64,000 nucleotides of DNA from an uncultured Clostridia bacterium (GTDB lineage Bacteria; Bacillota; Clostridia; Oscillospirales; CAG-272). The translations under genes and the position numbers were made by a program. Location of the stretch: positions 1 to 64,000 of the forward strand of contig CALWJV010000016.1 of NCBI GenBank assembly GCA_944381115.1, given 5' to 3'. Shown piece after piece: positions 1 to 8,836 of this stretch (the stretch's first letter is position 1; the number at the start of each line of letters is the position of its first letter). The notes beneath the pieces were generated by a model. It was not told the origin of the DNA. It did not search any database and was given only the letters and a program-made list of their open reading frames with translations.

Positions 1-108
1 TATTAACTTTTAAAAAAAATTGTCAATCTTTTTTTTGAATTTTATTGTAATGAAAAAGTTTTGCATATACGGAATTCTGAATCAAAACATATTAGATTTT
101 AATTAAAT

Positions 109-140
109 AAAAGGGCGAAAACTTAAGTTTTCGCCCTTTT
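109..140. terminator. Palindromic terminator after symporter gene
   Basis: A 32-base perfect palindrome with an A-tract on the left and a T-tract on the right (AAAAGGGCGAAAA paired with TTTTCGCCCTTTT). It lies 13 bases beyond the stop codon of the minus-strand symporter and could end transcription in both directions. The first 108 bases of the window are AT-rich, and I see no gene in them. Confidence 0.9.
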
Positions 141-153
141 AAAATACGGAACC

Positions 154-1749
154 TTATTCTCCAAGTGCTTCTTTAACAGAAACAGTAACTTCTTTTTCGT
201 AACAATTGAATATTTGCTCTACCTTATTTTTATCACACTTGGGAGTAAACAGACTTACTGTCGGGACAATTATCATGCTGAGCAACATTGCAAATACCCC
301 TGAGTAAAGAGAATTTTTGAATATAAGACCAAAAAATCCCGGGAGAGTAAATCCTCCAACCATTAAAACAAGTTGAAAAATTTCAATTGCACACCCCGTT
401 ATAAAACTTGCCCAACATGCACCTCTCGTTACATTTTTACTGTACAAGCCATACATAAACGGTGCCATGAATGAACCCGCAAGCGCTCCCCATGAAACGC
501 CCATCATCTGAGCAATAAATGTAAACTCTGGGTTTAAATCCTTAATAATTGCAAGAGCCGCAGATATTACAACAAAGAAAGCAATAAATATACGAAGTAT
601 GAGAATATCTGTTTTCGGTGATGTTTTTTTCTTAAACATTGGTGATATTACATCTAATGTAAGTGTGGATGAAGATGTAAGTACCAAAGAAGAAAGAGTA
701 GACATAGACGCTGCCAAAACCAATATAATAACTATTGCAACTATTGCATTTGGCATTGTTGATATCATAGTAGGTATAATTGAATCAAAGTTTTTAAAGG
801 ATTCAGAGGCACCGTTAGTAAGTTTATCTGTATAAAGCCTGCCAAACCCCCCAAGAAAATAACATCCACCTGCAACTACAATAGCAAAGACAGTTGAAAT
901 TATCATTCCTTTTTTTATAGCATCTTCATTTTTTATGGAGTAGAATTTACCGACCATCTGAGGAAGTCCCCATGTACCGAGAGACGTAAGCAAAATAACA
1001 ACAACAAGATAAATAGGCTGAGCACCAAAAAACGATGTAAATGCACCGCTTGCACCTGCAGTTTCAGGATATGGTGACTGGATTTGAGAAAGTTTATTGA
1101 CTGCTTCGGTAAACCCTCCGTTATTTATAAGCATTGCGGCCACGACGGCGATTATTCCTCCAATCATTATGATTCCTTGGATAAAGTCATTTATAGCTGT
1201 TGCCATATATCCGCCGAAAACTACATATACGCATGTAAGCGCTGCCATTATTACTATACAAACCCAGTACTCAACTTTAAACGCAATATTGAATAAACTT
1301 GAAAGTCCGTTATAAAGAGATGCAGTATAAGGGATAAGAAACACGAAAACAATAACAGACGCCGCTATTTTTAATTTTTCCGAACCGTACCTCTTTGAAA
1401 AAAAATCCGGCATTGTTTTACTTCTTATATGATTTGTCATAAGACGTGTTCTTCTTCCGAGTATTGCCCATGCAAGAAGTGAACCTATAAACGCATTTCC
1501 AAGTCCTATCCATGTAGACGCAAGACCGAAGTTCCATCCGAACTGGCCTGCATATCCTACAAAAATCACAGCCGAAAAATACGAAGTACCAAATGCAAAA
1601 GCAGTCAACCACGGTCCGACATTACGGCCTCCGAGGACGAAACTGTTAACTGAAGTTGCGTGCTTTCTGCAGTAAAATCCGGTAATAAGCATCATACCGA
1701 AAAACAGGATTAATAGAATGACAGTTAAAATCACTCCTGATGTTGCCAT
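154..1749 (-). CDS. Sodium:solute symporter (SSS family)
   Basis: A polytopic membrane protein of 531 residues, almost entirely made of hydrophobic segments, with the length and texture of the SSS (PutP/PanF-type) family. It has an early FVLGGRNVGPWLTAFAFG stretch and the following GTSYFSAVIFVGYAG segment, typical of TM1-TM2 in this family. It is expected to couple Na+ entry to uptake of an organic solute. A GTG at 1758 would add three residues, but the AGAAAGG ribosome site is better spaced for the ATG at 1749. The gene sits behind a T-box leader, so expression should rise when one tRNA is uncharged. That makes an amino acid or related compound a likely substrate. The substrate itself cannot be read from the sequence. 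Confidence 0.88.
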   Translation of the reverse strand: MATSGVILTVILLILFFGMMLITGFYCRKHATSVNSFVLGGRNVGPWLTAFAFGTSYFSAVIFVGYAGQFGWNFGLASTWIGLGNAFIGSLLAWAILGRRTRLMTNHIRSKTMPDFFSKRYGSEKLKIAASVIVFVFLIPYTASLYNGLSSLFNIAFKVEYWVCIVIMAALTCVYVVFGGYMATAINDFIQGIIMIGGIIAVVAAMLINNGGFTEAVNKLSQIQSPYPETAGASGAFTSFFGAQPIYLVVVILLTSLGTWGLPQMVGKFYSIKNEDAIKKGMIISTVFAIVVAGGCYFLGGFGRLYTDKLTNGASESFKNFDSIIPTMISTMPNAIVAIVIILVLAASMSTLSSLVLTSSSTLTLDVISPMFKKKTSPKTDILILRIFIAFFVVISAALAIIKDLNPEFTFIAQMMGVSWGALAGSFMAPFMYGLYSKNVTRGACWASFITGCAIEIFQLVLMVGGFTLPGFFGLIFKNSLYSGVFAMLLSMIIVPTVSLFTPKCDKNKVEQIFNCYEKEVTVSVKEALGE

Positions 1750-1798
1750 TTTTTTCACACCTTTCTTTTTTTATTTTTCATAAGGGCGAATGCAACAA

Positions 1799-2139
1799 AA
1801 AACGCCCTCTTAAATCCCAGAGGGCGAAAAAATTCCGCGGTACCACCTCAATTTATTCCCTCCTTGCGGAAAGGAACCTTACAAAGCACTTTATAAGCAT
1901 TTATAACATAAACAGTTTTAAATAATATTCAAAGTAAAATTTTGTCAAATGTTTTAAAAGCTTACAGTTATGCTTTTTCGCTGTAACGGGCGTACCCGGC
2001 AAAGCCTACTGCTGTTTCAACCTGCGGCTCACGAAATGTAATTCAAAAGAAATCCGCTTACTGTCTTTCACCAACCGACAGTTCTCTGAAAGCAAGATTT
2101 AATTCTACTCGTTTTCGGTCATCACCTTTACTTATGTTA
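1799..2139 (-). promoter_or_regulatory. T-box riboswitch leader
   Basis: Read on the minus strand, the leader has a Stem I region with AGTA (2109-2106) facing GAA (2044-2042). These are closed by a CGAAA/TTTCG helix, as in a specifier loop. An AGAGAACTG...GGTTGGTG segment follows (about 2086-2065). The T-box sequence AGGTGGTACCGCGGAA lies at about 1847-1832, and a GC-rich terminator hairpin CGCCCTCT/AGAGGGCG with a T-run at 1825-1799. The specifier is not certain: directly after GAA it reads TTA (Leu, 2041-2039), and one base later TAC followed by A (Tyr, 2040-2038). The only downstream gene is the symporter. Confidence 0.93.
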
Positions 2140-2167
2140 GTATACCATATTTAAATAATTTTGTCAA
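2139..2167 (-). promoter_or_regulatory. Sigma-A-type promoter of T-box transcript
   Basis: On the minus strand TTGACA (2167-2162) and TATACT (2144-2139) are separated by exactly 17 bases. The T-box leader starts immediately downstream. Confidence 0.85.
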
Positions 2168-2204
2168 TAGTTTTTAAAAATAAATAATTTATTTTTCATA
2201 TAAA

Positions 2205-2246
2205 AATAAAAAAAGACTGCCTTTTGTAAGACAGTCTTCTTTTACC
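2205..2246 (-). terminator. Terminator after heparinase-like gene
   Basis: Hairpin AAGACTG/CAGTCTT with a long T-run on the minus strand. It lies about 135 bases past the stop of the heparinase II/III-type gene. The gap from 2247 to 2379 shows nothing else. Confidence 0.8.
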
Positions 2247-2379
2247 ATACCCGTTTTTCATTTCTCAATCAAAATTTTAATCGTTAATGAAACCGGGTAA
2301 CCAACAATCACAAAATTCTTCCTGAACGTTTAGTTATTTTTCAATCTCTTTACGTCTCTTTAATAATGGAATTAACGTA

Positions 2380-5300
2380 TCAGTCTACTTTCCAATCATC
2401 AATATCGATATAAGTATAACTGGAAGGACCGGAAGAAAGCAGACGACAAACAATAGCAAGTTTAATCGTTCCTGAGAGATTTGTTCCTTTTGCTATAAGT
2501 TTACCTAAACCTACACGTGAGTATTCTCCGTCAACCGTACTGAGTCCGGTTTCGGGTAAGTAATCTGCAGGACCGAATGAGAATTTGAAATCATATGTTG
2601 CTCCATCAGGGACAACTATCTGACAAAGCATACTCTTTCCGTCAACAGTAAGGATTGCTGTTTTTCCGTCATCGGAAATAGTCGCTTCGGTTCCTTGAGG
2701 TGTATGACCGAACCAATATACAACATGTTTTTTGTCGGCTGTAAGAGTAAATTCATCCTGAATAACTACGGTTGAACGGTTTTCGGTAAGGAGAAGTCCT
2801 CTTCTTCCTGAACCTTTAACCATTCTGCTGAGATACGATGCATCATATGCAACAGACATATCAACAACTGCAAGTGCAGAATTTGTTCCGCTTTCAAAAC
2901 GAAGTGTTGCGGAATATACGTCATGCATTTGATCCCAGTTTGTTTTCTGTCCCGCATCTCCTTTTGAGAAGTTACTTGTATTAACTGTCACAGGGTCTAT
3001 AACAAGTGTATTTGTTCCCTCTGCACGGTTTCTGTACAGCCAGTATCCTTGAGGATTGCTCTTATACGTCGGATTACTCGGGTTTCCTCCAGGAGCGGTA
3101 TATGCTGTGATGTTATATTCGTCTTTTCCTAAAACAGTAAAGAATCTTACACCGTCAAACTCAACTATAAATTGTCCAATATCATGCATACTGTGCGACC
3201 AGTTGTTCCATCCACCATGAAGTCCTGCGTATACAGCGTTTGTCTCCCAGTCAGAACGAAACATACTCATTGAAAGTCCGGTATAAACGACATCAAGTGG
3301 GAGGTTTACATCATCTTCAAACAGTGATGAATCGTAATACATAAGTGCAAATGCATGATTTGACGCTTTATCTTCTTTTGAATATTTCATATAAAGGGTT
3401 GCAAGACCTTTATCCTGCAGTCTCCATGCCGCCCAAGGAATCAACTGCTTGTTCATTAATGAAGGAGTTTCACCTGCGTCATGATAGTTCCAACATCCTA
3501 CAGTAGATGTTTCAACGTTGAAACAATAATAAAAACTTTCGCTAAATCCCGGAAGATCAATCCATCCTTGATCCGTACCGGTTGCACAGTGCATTGCCTC
3601 AAGAAGCTGTGCCGAATATCTTGTACCGTAGTCCCAGTAACCGGTTCCTTCAGGATATCCCCCGTCAGGAGCATATCCGTCTTTAAAGCCCCACGGAACA
3701 CCAAAGTTTGTACAATCAAGTGTATATTCGCTTGCAGCCCTGAAATTCTCATTTACATTTGAAAATGCTAAAACGAATACTATCAATCCGCCGTTACAAA
3801 CAGCGTTAAAGTTGTTTACCCAAAGGTCTTGTCTGTATTGAGCTTCAGTTGACATAACAAACTGAGTACGGAGACCGTTATCCTGAGTTATTCCGAATTC
3901 CTTAAGTTTTTCAGTTCCGGGGTAATACCAACTGAGACGACGGTATCCTCCGTCGAGACCAGGTATACCGGAAAGCTTAATAAAGTCCTCTTCCTCGCGC
4001 TCTTTATCTGTAATATTTGCCTTATAGTCCTCATAATTCTGAGGATCTGCCCACCATTGAGCGGATTTTCCGAATCCGAGGAACATTCCGTATCCAAGTT
4101 CCCATGCTGCGTCTTCTATGGTCTGACGGTCATCATCATCAAACCAATCATACAGCCAGTCATATGCAAGACCATATCCGTACATTATTTCTCCAAAGTC
4201 AATTGGGTGTTCTGCATGCCAACTGGGTTGTTTAGTCCATGGGTCCACCATAGCTGTAAAATCAAGCATTGCATCAAGAACAACTTCCGCGTAATCATCG
4301 TTATCCGTCATTTTATAAAGGAATCCGTAAGCAATACAAAGTTCCTGAAGCTCACGTGCTATATCAAGCATACGGTATCCGTCATAAAGTCCAAACACAA
4401 ACTTCTTTGTGGGAAGACTTTGACTGTATGCAGCCTCAAATCTACGGAACCATGCAGAGTAAACAGGATCTGTTTCTACAAGTTCACGGAGTTCATCAAA
4501 ACGATCTTGATTTATAAGGACTTTTGTGTGTCCGTCGTAACCGTAAAGTTCATCCATATTCTGAAGAAGTTCTTTTCCGCTGTAACCTTCATGTACAATA
4601 TCAAGTATCAGGTCATATACTTTATCGGTAACAAAGTCGCTTTCATCTTCGTAAGAATCTCCGCTTTGGAATACAAGTTCCTCAGTATCGGAGAAAATTG
4701 CGAGCCCCATTTTATTGTAATAAAGTTGATAACCTAAAATTGATGCGCAGTATTCCATTGGCAACATTAAATAATTTCCAACAACTACCGGTTTAAGCGT
4801 TTTTACCTGTCCGGGTATAAATCCGCTTTCTATTCCGGTAAAAGTAAGTTCAGAATCAGGTGTAAAGTTGTATGCCTGACCATTATAATTAAATGATACT
4901 TTTTCTGCACTTGAAGAAATGTCCGTTGCTCCTCTGTGTTGAGCAAGTACGGCTATCGGAACATATGTAGTATCATCGTCGGAAATAATTTCGACGTGCT
5001 CCTCGCCTTCTTCAAGGACATAGCGGAGTTGATCATATACAAATTTATTGTGCTCATCGTAAAATAAGACGGCGCCGGTAAGTTCGGGATACGAGAAAAA
5101 CTTTGTAGAACCGAATTTTTGTTTCTTCATGTATATAGAATCAATATTCATTTCTACATCAGCGGCATTTGTGACGCCTGCGGTATCAAATACAATTTTG
5201 CTTATACTGGTAATACCTATTGGAGTTCCGACAGTGAGCATTTCACTGAACGGAAAATTATATTGATGCCAACCTGGATAAATCGGTATTGAAGAAACTT

Positions 5301-5724
5301 TGTATCCGTCTATCACATTTTGCGTCGATGTATTGTCGCTTACAAGCAACAGCGATGCAAGTGTAAATATACTTCCCGAAGTATTATTGATCCAAATACT
5401 GATTTCTTTATACAAATCAAGATTTGTTTTGTCTGCTGGCAAAGCAAACTCAACGGATTTTTTTGACGCCGTATTCCAAACTGCCAAACTCGCGTTTGTT
5501 TTCCACGACGCAGAATCCCAAGTATTTTTTACAACATCTGTTTTGACTGTAAGACCGCTTGCCTCTGCAGTTCCCGCAACGCTGAAATCCACTACTACGT
5601 CAGTAGAATAATCCAGTTTACTCTCTTCTCCATCACCGCCTTCTTTTTCACGACAGGCAAACATCATGGTGCAACAGCCCATAAGTGTTGTGATTATAAG
5701 CAATATGGAAATTACTCTCTTCAA
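2380..5724 (-). CDS. Heparinase II/III-type polysaccharide lyase lipoprotein
   Basis: A predicted exported lipoprotein of 1114 residues. The chosen TTG start at 5724 follows AGAAAGGG at good spacing and gives a signal peptide at once, with two possible lipobox cysteines (LMGC at 17, MFAC at 24). A longer frame to 5802 adds 26 residues that hide the signal peptide. In order: a beta-sandwich, binding-module-like region (about 55-200), a stalk-like segment with ILGYQLYYN (to about 350), an alpha-helical toroid with YGLAYDWLYDWF, the family motif DGGYPEGTGYWDYG (about 685-700), then a C-terminal beta domain with SHSMHDIGQF (about 845-855). These last two are hallmarks of heparinase II/III (PL12/15/17/21-like) enzymes, which cleave uronic-acid polysaccharides by elimination. 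The exact substrate is unknown. It is transcribed divergently from a PL8-type gene. Confidence 0.85.
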   Translation of the reverse strand: MKRVISILLIITTLMGCCTMMFACREKEGGDGEESKLDYSTDVVVDFSVAGTAEASGLTVKTDVVKNTWDSASWKTNASLAVWNTASKKSVEFALPADKTNLDLYKEISIWINNTSGSIFTLASLLLVSDNTSTQNVIDGYKVSSIPIYPGWHQYNFPFSEMLTVGTPIGITSISKIVFDTAGVTNAADVEMNIDSIYMKKQKFGSTKFFSYPELTGAVLFYDEHNKFVYDQLRYVLEEGEEHVEIISDDDTTYVPIAVLAQHRGATDISSSAEKVSFNYNGQAYNFTPDSELTFTGIESGFIPGQVKTLKPVVVGNYLMLPMEYCASILGYQLYYNKMGLAIFSDTEELVFQSGDSYEDESDFVTDKVYDLILDIVHEGYSGKELLQNMDELYGYDGHTKVLINQDRFDELRELVETDPVYSAWFRRFEAAYSQSLPTKKFVFGLYDGYRMLDIARELQELCIAYGFLYKMTDNDDYAEVVLDAMLDFTAMVDPWTKQPSWHAEHPIDFGEIMYGYGLAYDWLYDWFDDDDRQTIEDAAWELGYGMFLGFGKSAQWWADPQNYEDYKANITDKEREEEDFIKLSGIPGLDGGYRRLSWYYPGTEKLKEFGITQDNGLRTQFVMSTEAQYRQDLWVNNFNAVCNGGLIVFVLAFSNVNENFRAASEYTLDCTNFGVPWGFKDGYAPDGGYPEGTGYWDYGTRYSAQLLEAMHCATGTDQGWIDLPGFSESFYYCFNVETSTVGCWNYHDAGETPSLMNKQLIPWAAWRLQDKGLATLYMKYSKEDKASNHAFALMYYDSSLFEDDVNLPLDVVYTGLSMSMFRSDWETNAVYAGLHGGWNNWSHSMHDIGQFIVEFDGVRFFTVLGKDEYNITAYTAPGGNPSNPTYKSNPQGYWLYRNRAEGTNTLVIDPVTVNTSNFSKGDAGQKTNWDQMHDVYSATLRFESGTNSALAVVDMSVAYDASYLSRMVKGSGRRGLLLTENRSTVVIQDEFTLTADKKHVVYWFGHTPQGTEATISDDGKTAILTVDGKSMLCQIVVPDGATYDFKFSFGPADYLPETGLSTVDGEYSRVGLGKLIAKGTNLSGTIKLAIVCRLLSSGPSSYTYIDIDDWKVD

Positions 5725-5773
5725 ATAAATCAACCCTTTCTTATTTAAATTTAAAATCAAAACTTGTAAAATT

Positions 5774-5802
5774 AGTATACCATAGCAATTACAAAAATGC
5801 AA
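5774..5802 (-). promoter_or_regulatory. Promoter of heparinase-like gene
   Basis: On the minus strand TTGCAT (5802-5797), a 17-base spacer and TATACT (5779-5774). It is 50 bases upstream of the TTG start. The rest of the divergent gap (5803-6076) is AT-rich. It has overlapping TATAAT copies near 6009-6020 that could serve the plus-strand gene, but no clear -35 box. Confidence 0.7.
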
Positions 5803-6076
5803 TCCCTAAATTGTAACATAATTATTAATCTTGCAAAAAAAAACGTTATTACAGACTAATTATTTGAGTAAAAATGTTCAATTTGTAACCTTTGCCAATT
5901 TTTAAATGTTTTTTTTGTAAAATGTGCATAATGCATAAAATTACGCCAATAAAAACTTGTGAAATTATTAAAATATTAACACTCTGTTCAACCATTTTGA
6001 AGGAAAATATAATATAATTTACAGTAAGCAGTAGCATAAAATTAAGTAAAATATGTAAAGGAGAATTGAAATCAAA

Positions 6077-8440
6077 ATGAAATTCAAGCGAACAGTAAGA
6101 CTTACAGCCATCATTCTTGCGCTTGCCATGATGCCTCTTTGGTTATTCGGTTGCGGAAGACTCGATTCGAAAGTTAGCGATCGTTTGGCAGAACTTTTGG
6201 AAGGCGATAAAAAAATTGACGCAAAGTCAAATTCAGGTAAACTTTTCGTTTCCAATATTGACGCCGAGGTATCTGTTATTAAAGGAACAGCAAGTGCAAA
6301 TGGAAACTGGCCTTCTACGACAATTACAAATGAAGATGATATAACAGTTGCCCATCAAAAAAACATGTTTACACTTGCCAAGGCATGGGCTACAAAGGGA
6401 TCAGAGCATTACCACAGCAGAAGTGTAATGAAAATAATTAAAAACGCCCTTGAATATAATTATGAAAAAATTTACGGGACACCAACTTCCGGTTGGAGTC
6501 AGCGTAATATTAGTGAAACAGACAGGCTTGATATTGGTGAAAACCTCTTAAATACATTATTAATTCTCGAAGCAAACGGTAAGATCAGTAACAAAAACTT
6601 AAAGAAATATGCGGAAATACTTGAAATAAAATTTCCCGCTCCGTTCGGAGAAGCATCCGACATTGATCGCTGTATATATATAATGATAGGAACGGCAGCG
6701 CTTATGGGAGACACAGACAGAATAAAGGAAATCTCCGAAGAATATCTTTCAGATTCATTCTCTTATGTAACTTCAGGATCCGGTCTGTATGCAGACGGAT
6801 CATATATAGATTCAGGAAATGTTGCGGCATCCGGTTCCTACGGCATAACCGCATTTTCAAAATTAACATCTGTTTTGTATGCTCTTAACGGCACAAAAGC
6901 AGATCTACCGGATGAAGTCAATGCATTAAATTTTCTTTATGACTGGGCAATGAAATCAGTCATTCCTTCTCTTTACAACGGTACCGCTATTGCAACAACA
7001 GCAAGTTCTTACATAGCAAAATCAGATGAAATGGGAGGTTGTGCTGTTTCCGCTCTTCTCGTACTCGCAGAACTTTTAGATAACGAAAGAGCAGAGGAAA
7101 TTCGTTCGATAGTAAAGGCCTACAGTTCAAGTGGAAACACTACGTTTGTTCCCTACCTTACCAACTTTGGGCTTCATAAATTTCAAAGCATAGAAAAAGA
7201 CAATGACCTTGTAGGCAGATCAATATCCGGTGCTCATCCTTTTGCAGCAATGGATAAACTTATAATTGCAGGACCAAGATATTCAGCCGCGCTTTCCATC
7301 TCCTCTATACGTTCTGCAAAATTTGAAACAAGAAAAGTTAAACTTGATACGGTTAGAGAGGATATCGGCGCAGTTAACGGGCAAGGTTGGTTTACCGGAG
7401 ACGGAATGCTTCTTGTTTACAATCCGTACTATCAGATTTCCGATATTTACTGGGAGTATGTAAACTACGCGCGCCTGCCGGGAACAACCGTTGATTCAAG
7501 ACCGAGAACAGCATATCACATAGGAAGTTACTCGGGCAGTTCAACAGCAGCAGGATTTGTTGTAAACGGAGACTTCTCTGTTGCAGCAAACGCAATGTAC
7601 AACAACAATAACGAATACATTTCCGATCTTACAGCGAAAAAATCCTGGTTCATATTTGATGATGAAATAGTATGCCTCGGCGCAGGAATAAAGAACACAT
7701 CTGTAAGTAATAACCAAACAAAACAAACAATAGAAACAATAATCGAAAACATTTTTTACGGAAACAATACATCAATTATTCTTTCCGCAGACGATCCCGG
7801 TAATCCAAACAACGAACTTATCCCGAACAGCGATGCATCAATAATTGATACATCAGCAAATTCTTCGTTCTACTTTTCAATGTACGGAGGAGTATATGCA
7901 CCTCCGTCCGAATACAACAGAGACAATATTTTCAAAGCCAGACTCAGCAAAACATCGGGAGGAAATTTCATTGAACTTTGGTTTGACCACGGATTAACCC
8001 CCACAAACGGTACGTACGAATACGCACTTCTTCCTGGAGCATCGATCTCTGAATTCTTTGAATATACATCTGTTGAAAGTTATAGAGTTCTTTCCAATAC
8101 AGAAAAACTTCAGTCAGTAATGGATATCTCTTCCGGTGCGATTGGATATACTTTCTGGGAAGCAACAACAACCGAAGGATCCAAAACACAGACGATAATA
8201 ACCGGTGCGGATTTTGCTTGTACGATACTTGTCAAAGAGGATGCATCAAACATAACGATTTCAATCGCAGACTTTACACATTTTGGTTCAGATAATAAAA
8301 CGGGTGGCTCAATAACTATCTCCGGTACCCATAATCTTGTAAGTGCCGATGCAGGAATTACATTTGCGGGCAACACTATAACAGTTGACAGAAATGTAGC
8401 GGCGTCCGGTCAGACACTCAACCTCGTAATCTCCAAATAA
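6077..8440 (+). CDS. PL8-family polysaccharide lyase-like lipoprotein
   Basis: A 787-residue exported lipoprotein with signal peptide and lipobox LFGC (Cys26). The body has the PL8 layout (hyaluronate, chondroitin or xanthan lyases): an alpha-toroid, then beta domains. Recognisable PL8 blocks are DGSYID...GSYG (240-256), GRSIS (380-384), MDKLIIAGPRYSAALSISS, GQGWFTGDGM and RLPGTTVD. Three normally conserved positions differ. The NWW-type motif before EIG reads ETD before DIG (about 147-154). The His of DGSYIDH is Ser246. The second Arg of GRSISR is Gly385. The Tyr nine residues after the His position is kept (Tyr255). It may be a divergent lyase, or a fold reused for binding. Its divergent neighbour is a heparinase-type lyase. 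Confidence 0.82.
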   Translation: MKFKRTVRLTAIILALAMMPLWLFGCGRLDSKVSDRLAELLEGDKKIDAKSNSGKLFVSNIDAEVSVIKGTASANGNWPSTTITNEDDITVAHQKNMFTLAKAWATKGSEHYHSRSVMKIIKNALEYNYEKIYGTPTSGWSQRNISETDRLDIGENLLNTLLILEANGKISNKNLKKYAEILEIKFPAPFGEASDIDRCIYIMIGTAALMGDTDRIKEISEEYLSDSFSYVTSGSGLYADGSYIDSGNVAASGSYGITAFSKLTSVLYALNGTKADLPDEVNALNFLYDWAMKSVIPSLYNGTAIATTASSYIAKSDEMGGCAVSALLVLAELLDNERAEEIRSIVKAYSSSGNTTFVPYLTNFGLHKFQSIEKDNDLVGRSISGAHPFAAMDKLIIAGPRYSAALSISSIRSAKFETRKVKLDTVREDIGAVNGQGWFTGDGMLLVYNPYYQISDIYWEYVNYARLPGTTVDSRPRTAYHIGSYSGSSTAAGFVVNGDFSVAANAMYNNNNEYISDLTAKKSWFIFDDEIVCLGAGIKNTSVSNNQTKQTIETIIENIFYGNNTSIILSADDPGNPNNELIPNSDASIIDTSANSSFYFSMYGGVYAPPSEYNRDNIFKARLSKTSGGNFIELWFDHGLTPTNGTYEYALLPGASISEFFEYTSVESYRVLSNTEKLQSVMDISSGAIGYTFWEATTTEGSKTQTIITGADFACTILVKEDASNITISIADFTHFGSDNKTGGSITISGTHNLVSADAGITFAGNTITVDRNVAASGQTLNLVISK

Positions 8441-8446
8441 TAAAAC

Positions 8447-8478
8447 AAAACCGCCGTCTTTTGGACGGCGGTTTATTA
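8447..8478 (+). terminator. Terminator after PL8-like gene
   Basis: An 8-bp GC-rich stem CCGCCGTC/GACGGCGG (8451-8471) with a TTTTG loop, followed by TTTATTATA. It starts a few bases after the PL8 stop codon. Confidence 0.88.
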
Positions 8479-8537
8479 TATTCACTATTTTTAAAAACAA
8501 AAAAGCGGATTACCGGCTGGGAATTTGCTTTTAAATT

Positions 8538-8744
8538 TTAAGGTGTATTTTTATTTCTTTTTTTAGGCGATGTAATTTTGTTAAGCAGTATGACAGAAAG
8601 TATAATAACACCGGTTATTATAAATATACCGAGCATACCCATTCCCATTACCGAAAGGGCTTTTAAAAATTTTTCTGCATCATAACCGAATTTAATACCG
8701 GTTTCTGCACCTGCCTGTAATACAGTATGATTAATAAAATTCAT
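8538..8744 (-). CDS. Small membrane protein, OadG-like gamma subunit
   Basis: 68 residues with one transmembrane helix (about 31-56, around GMGMLGIFIITGVIILSVIL) and a basic C-terminal tail. This is the layout of the gamma subunit of Na+-pumping decarboxylases (OadG/MmdC-like), which anchors the complex in the membrane. GGAG sits six bases before the ATG. It follows the beta-subunit gene by 92 bases on the same strand, which supports the assignment. The match is based on size, topology and context, since gamma subunits are poorly conserved. No alpha (carboxyltransferase) or biotin-carrier gene is nearby. Confidence 0.65.
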   Translation of the reverse strand: MNFINHTVLQAGAETGIKFGYDAEKFLKALSVMGMGMLGIFIITGVIILSVILLNKITSPKKRNKNTP

Positions 8745-8836
8745 TTTTTCTCCATTCTGCCAATTTTTGGCTATATAGGTAATTTATTGTAATTAATATT
8801 GGAATAAAAATTTTAAATGACCATGTAAATATCTGT

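Noticed and set aside
4057..4737. Open frame of 226 codons on the plus strand inside the heparinase-type gene
   Set aside because: It is antisense to a well-supported gene, has no ribosome site and its translation is low-complexity Cys/His/Ile-rich text typical of a shadow frame.
5849..6037. Hydrophobic 62-codon frame in the gap between the two lyase genes
   Set aside because: No ribosome site, and it covers the promoter region of the PL8-like gene.
8479..8537. Terminator-like AAAAGC...GCTTTT pairing after the gamma-like gene
   Set aside because: The pairing is short and interrupted, so I could not support it as a terminator.
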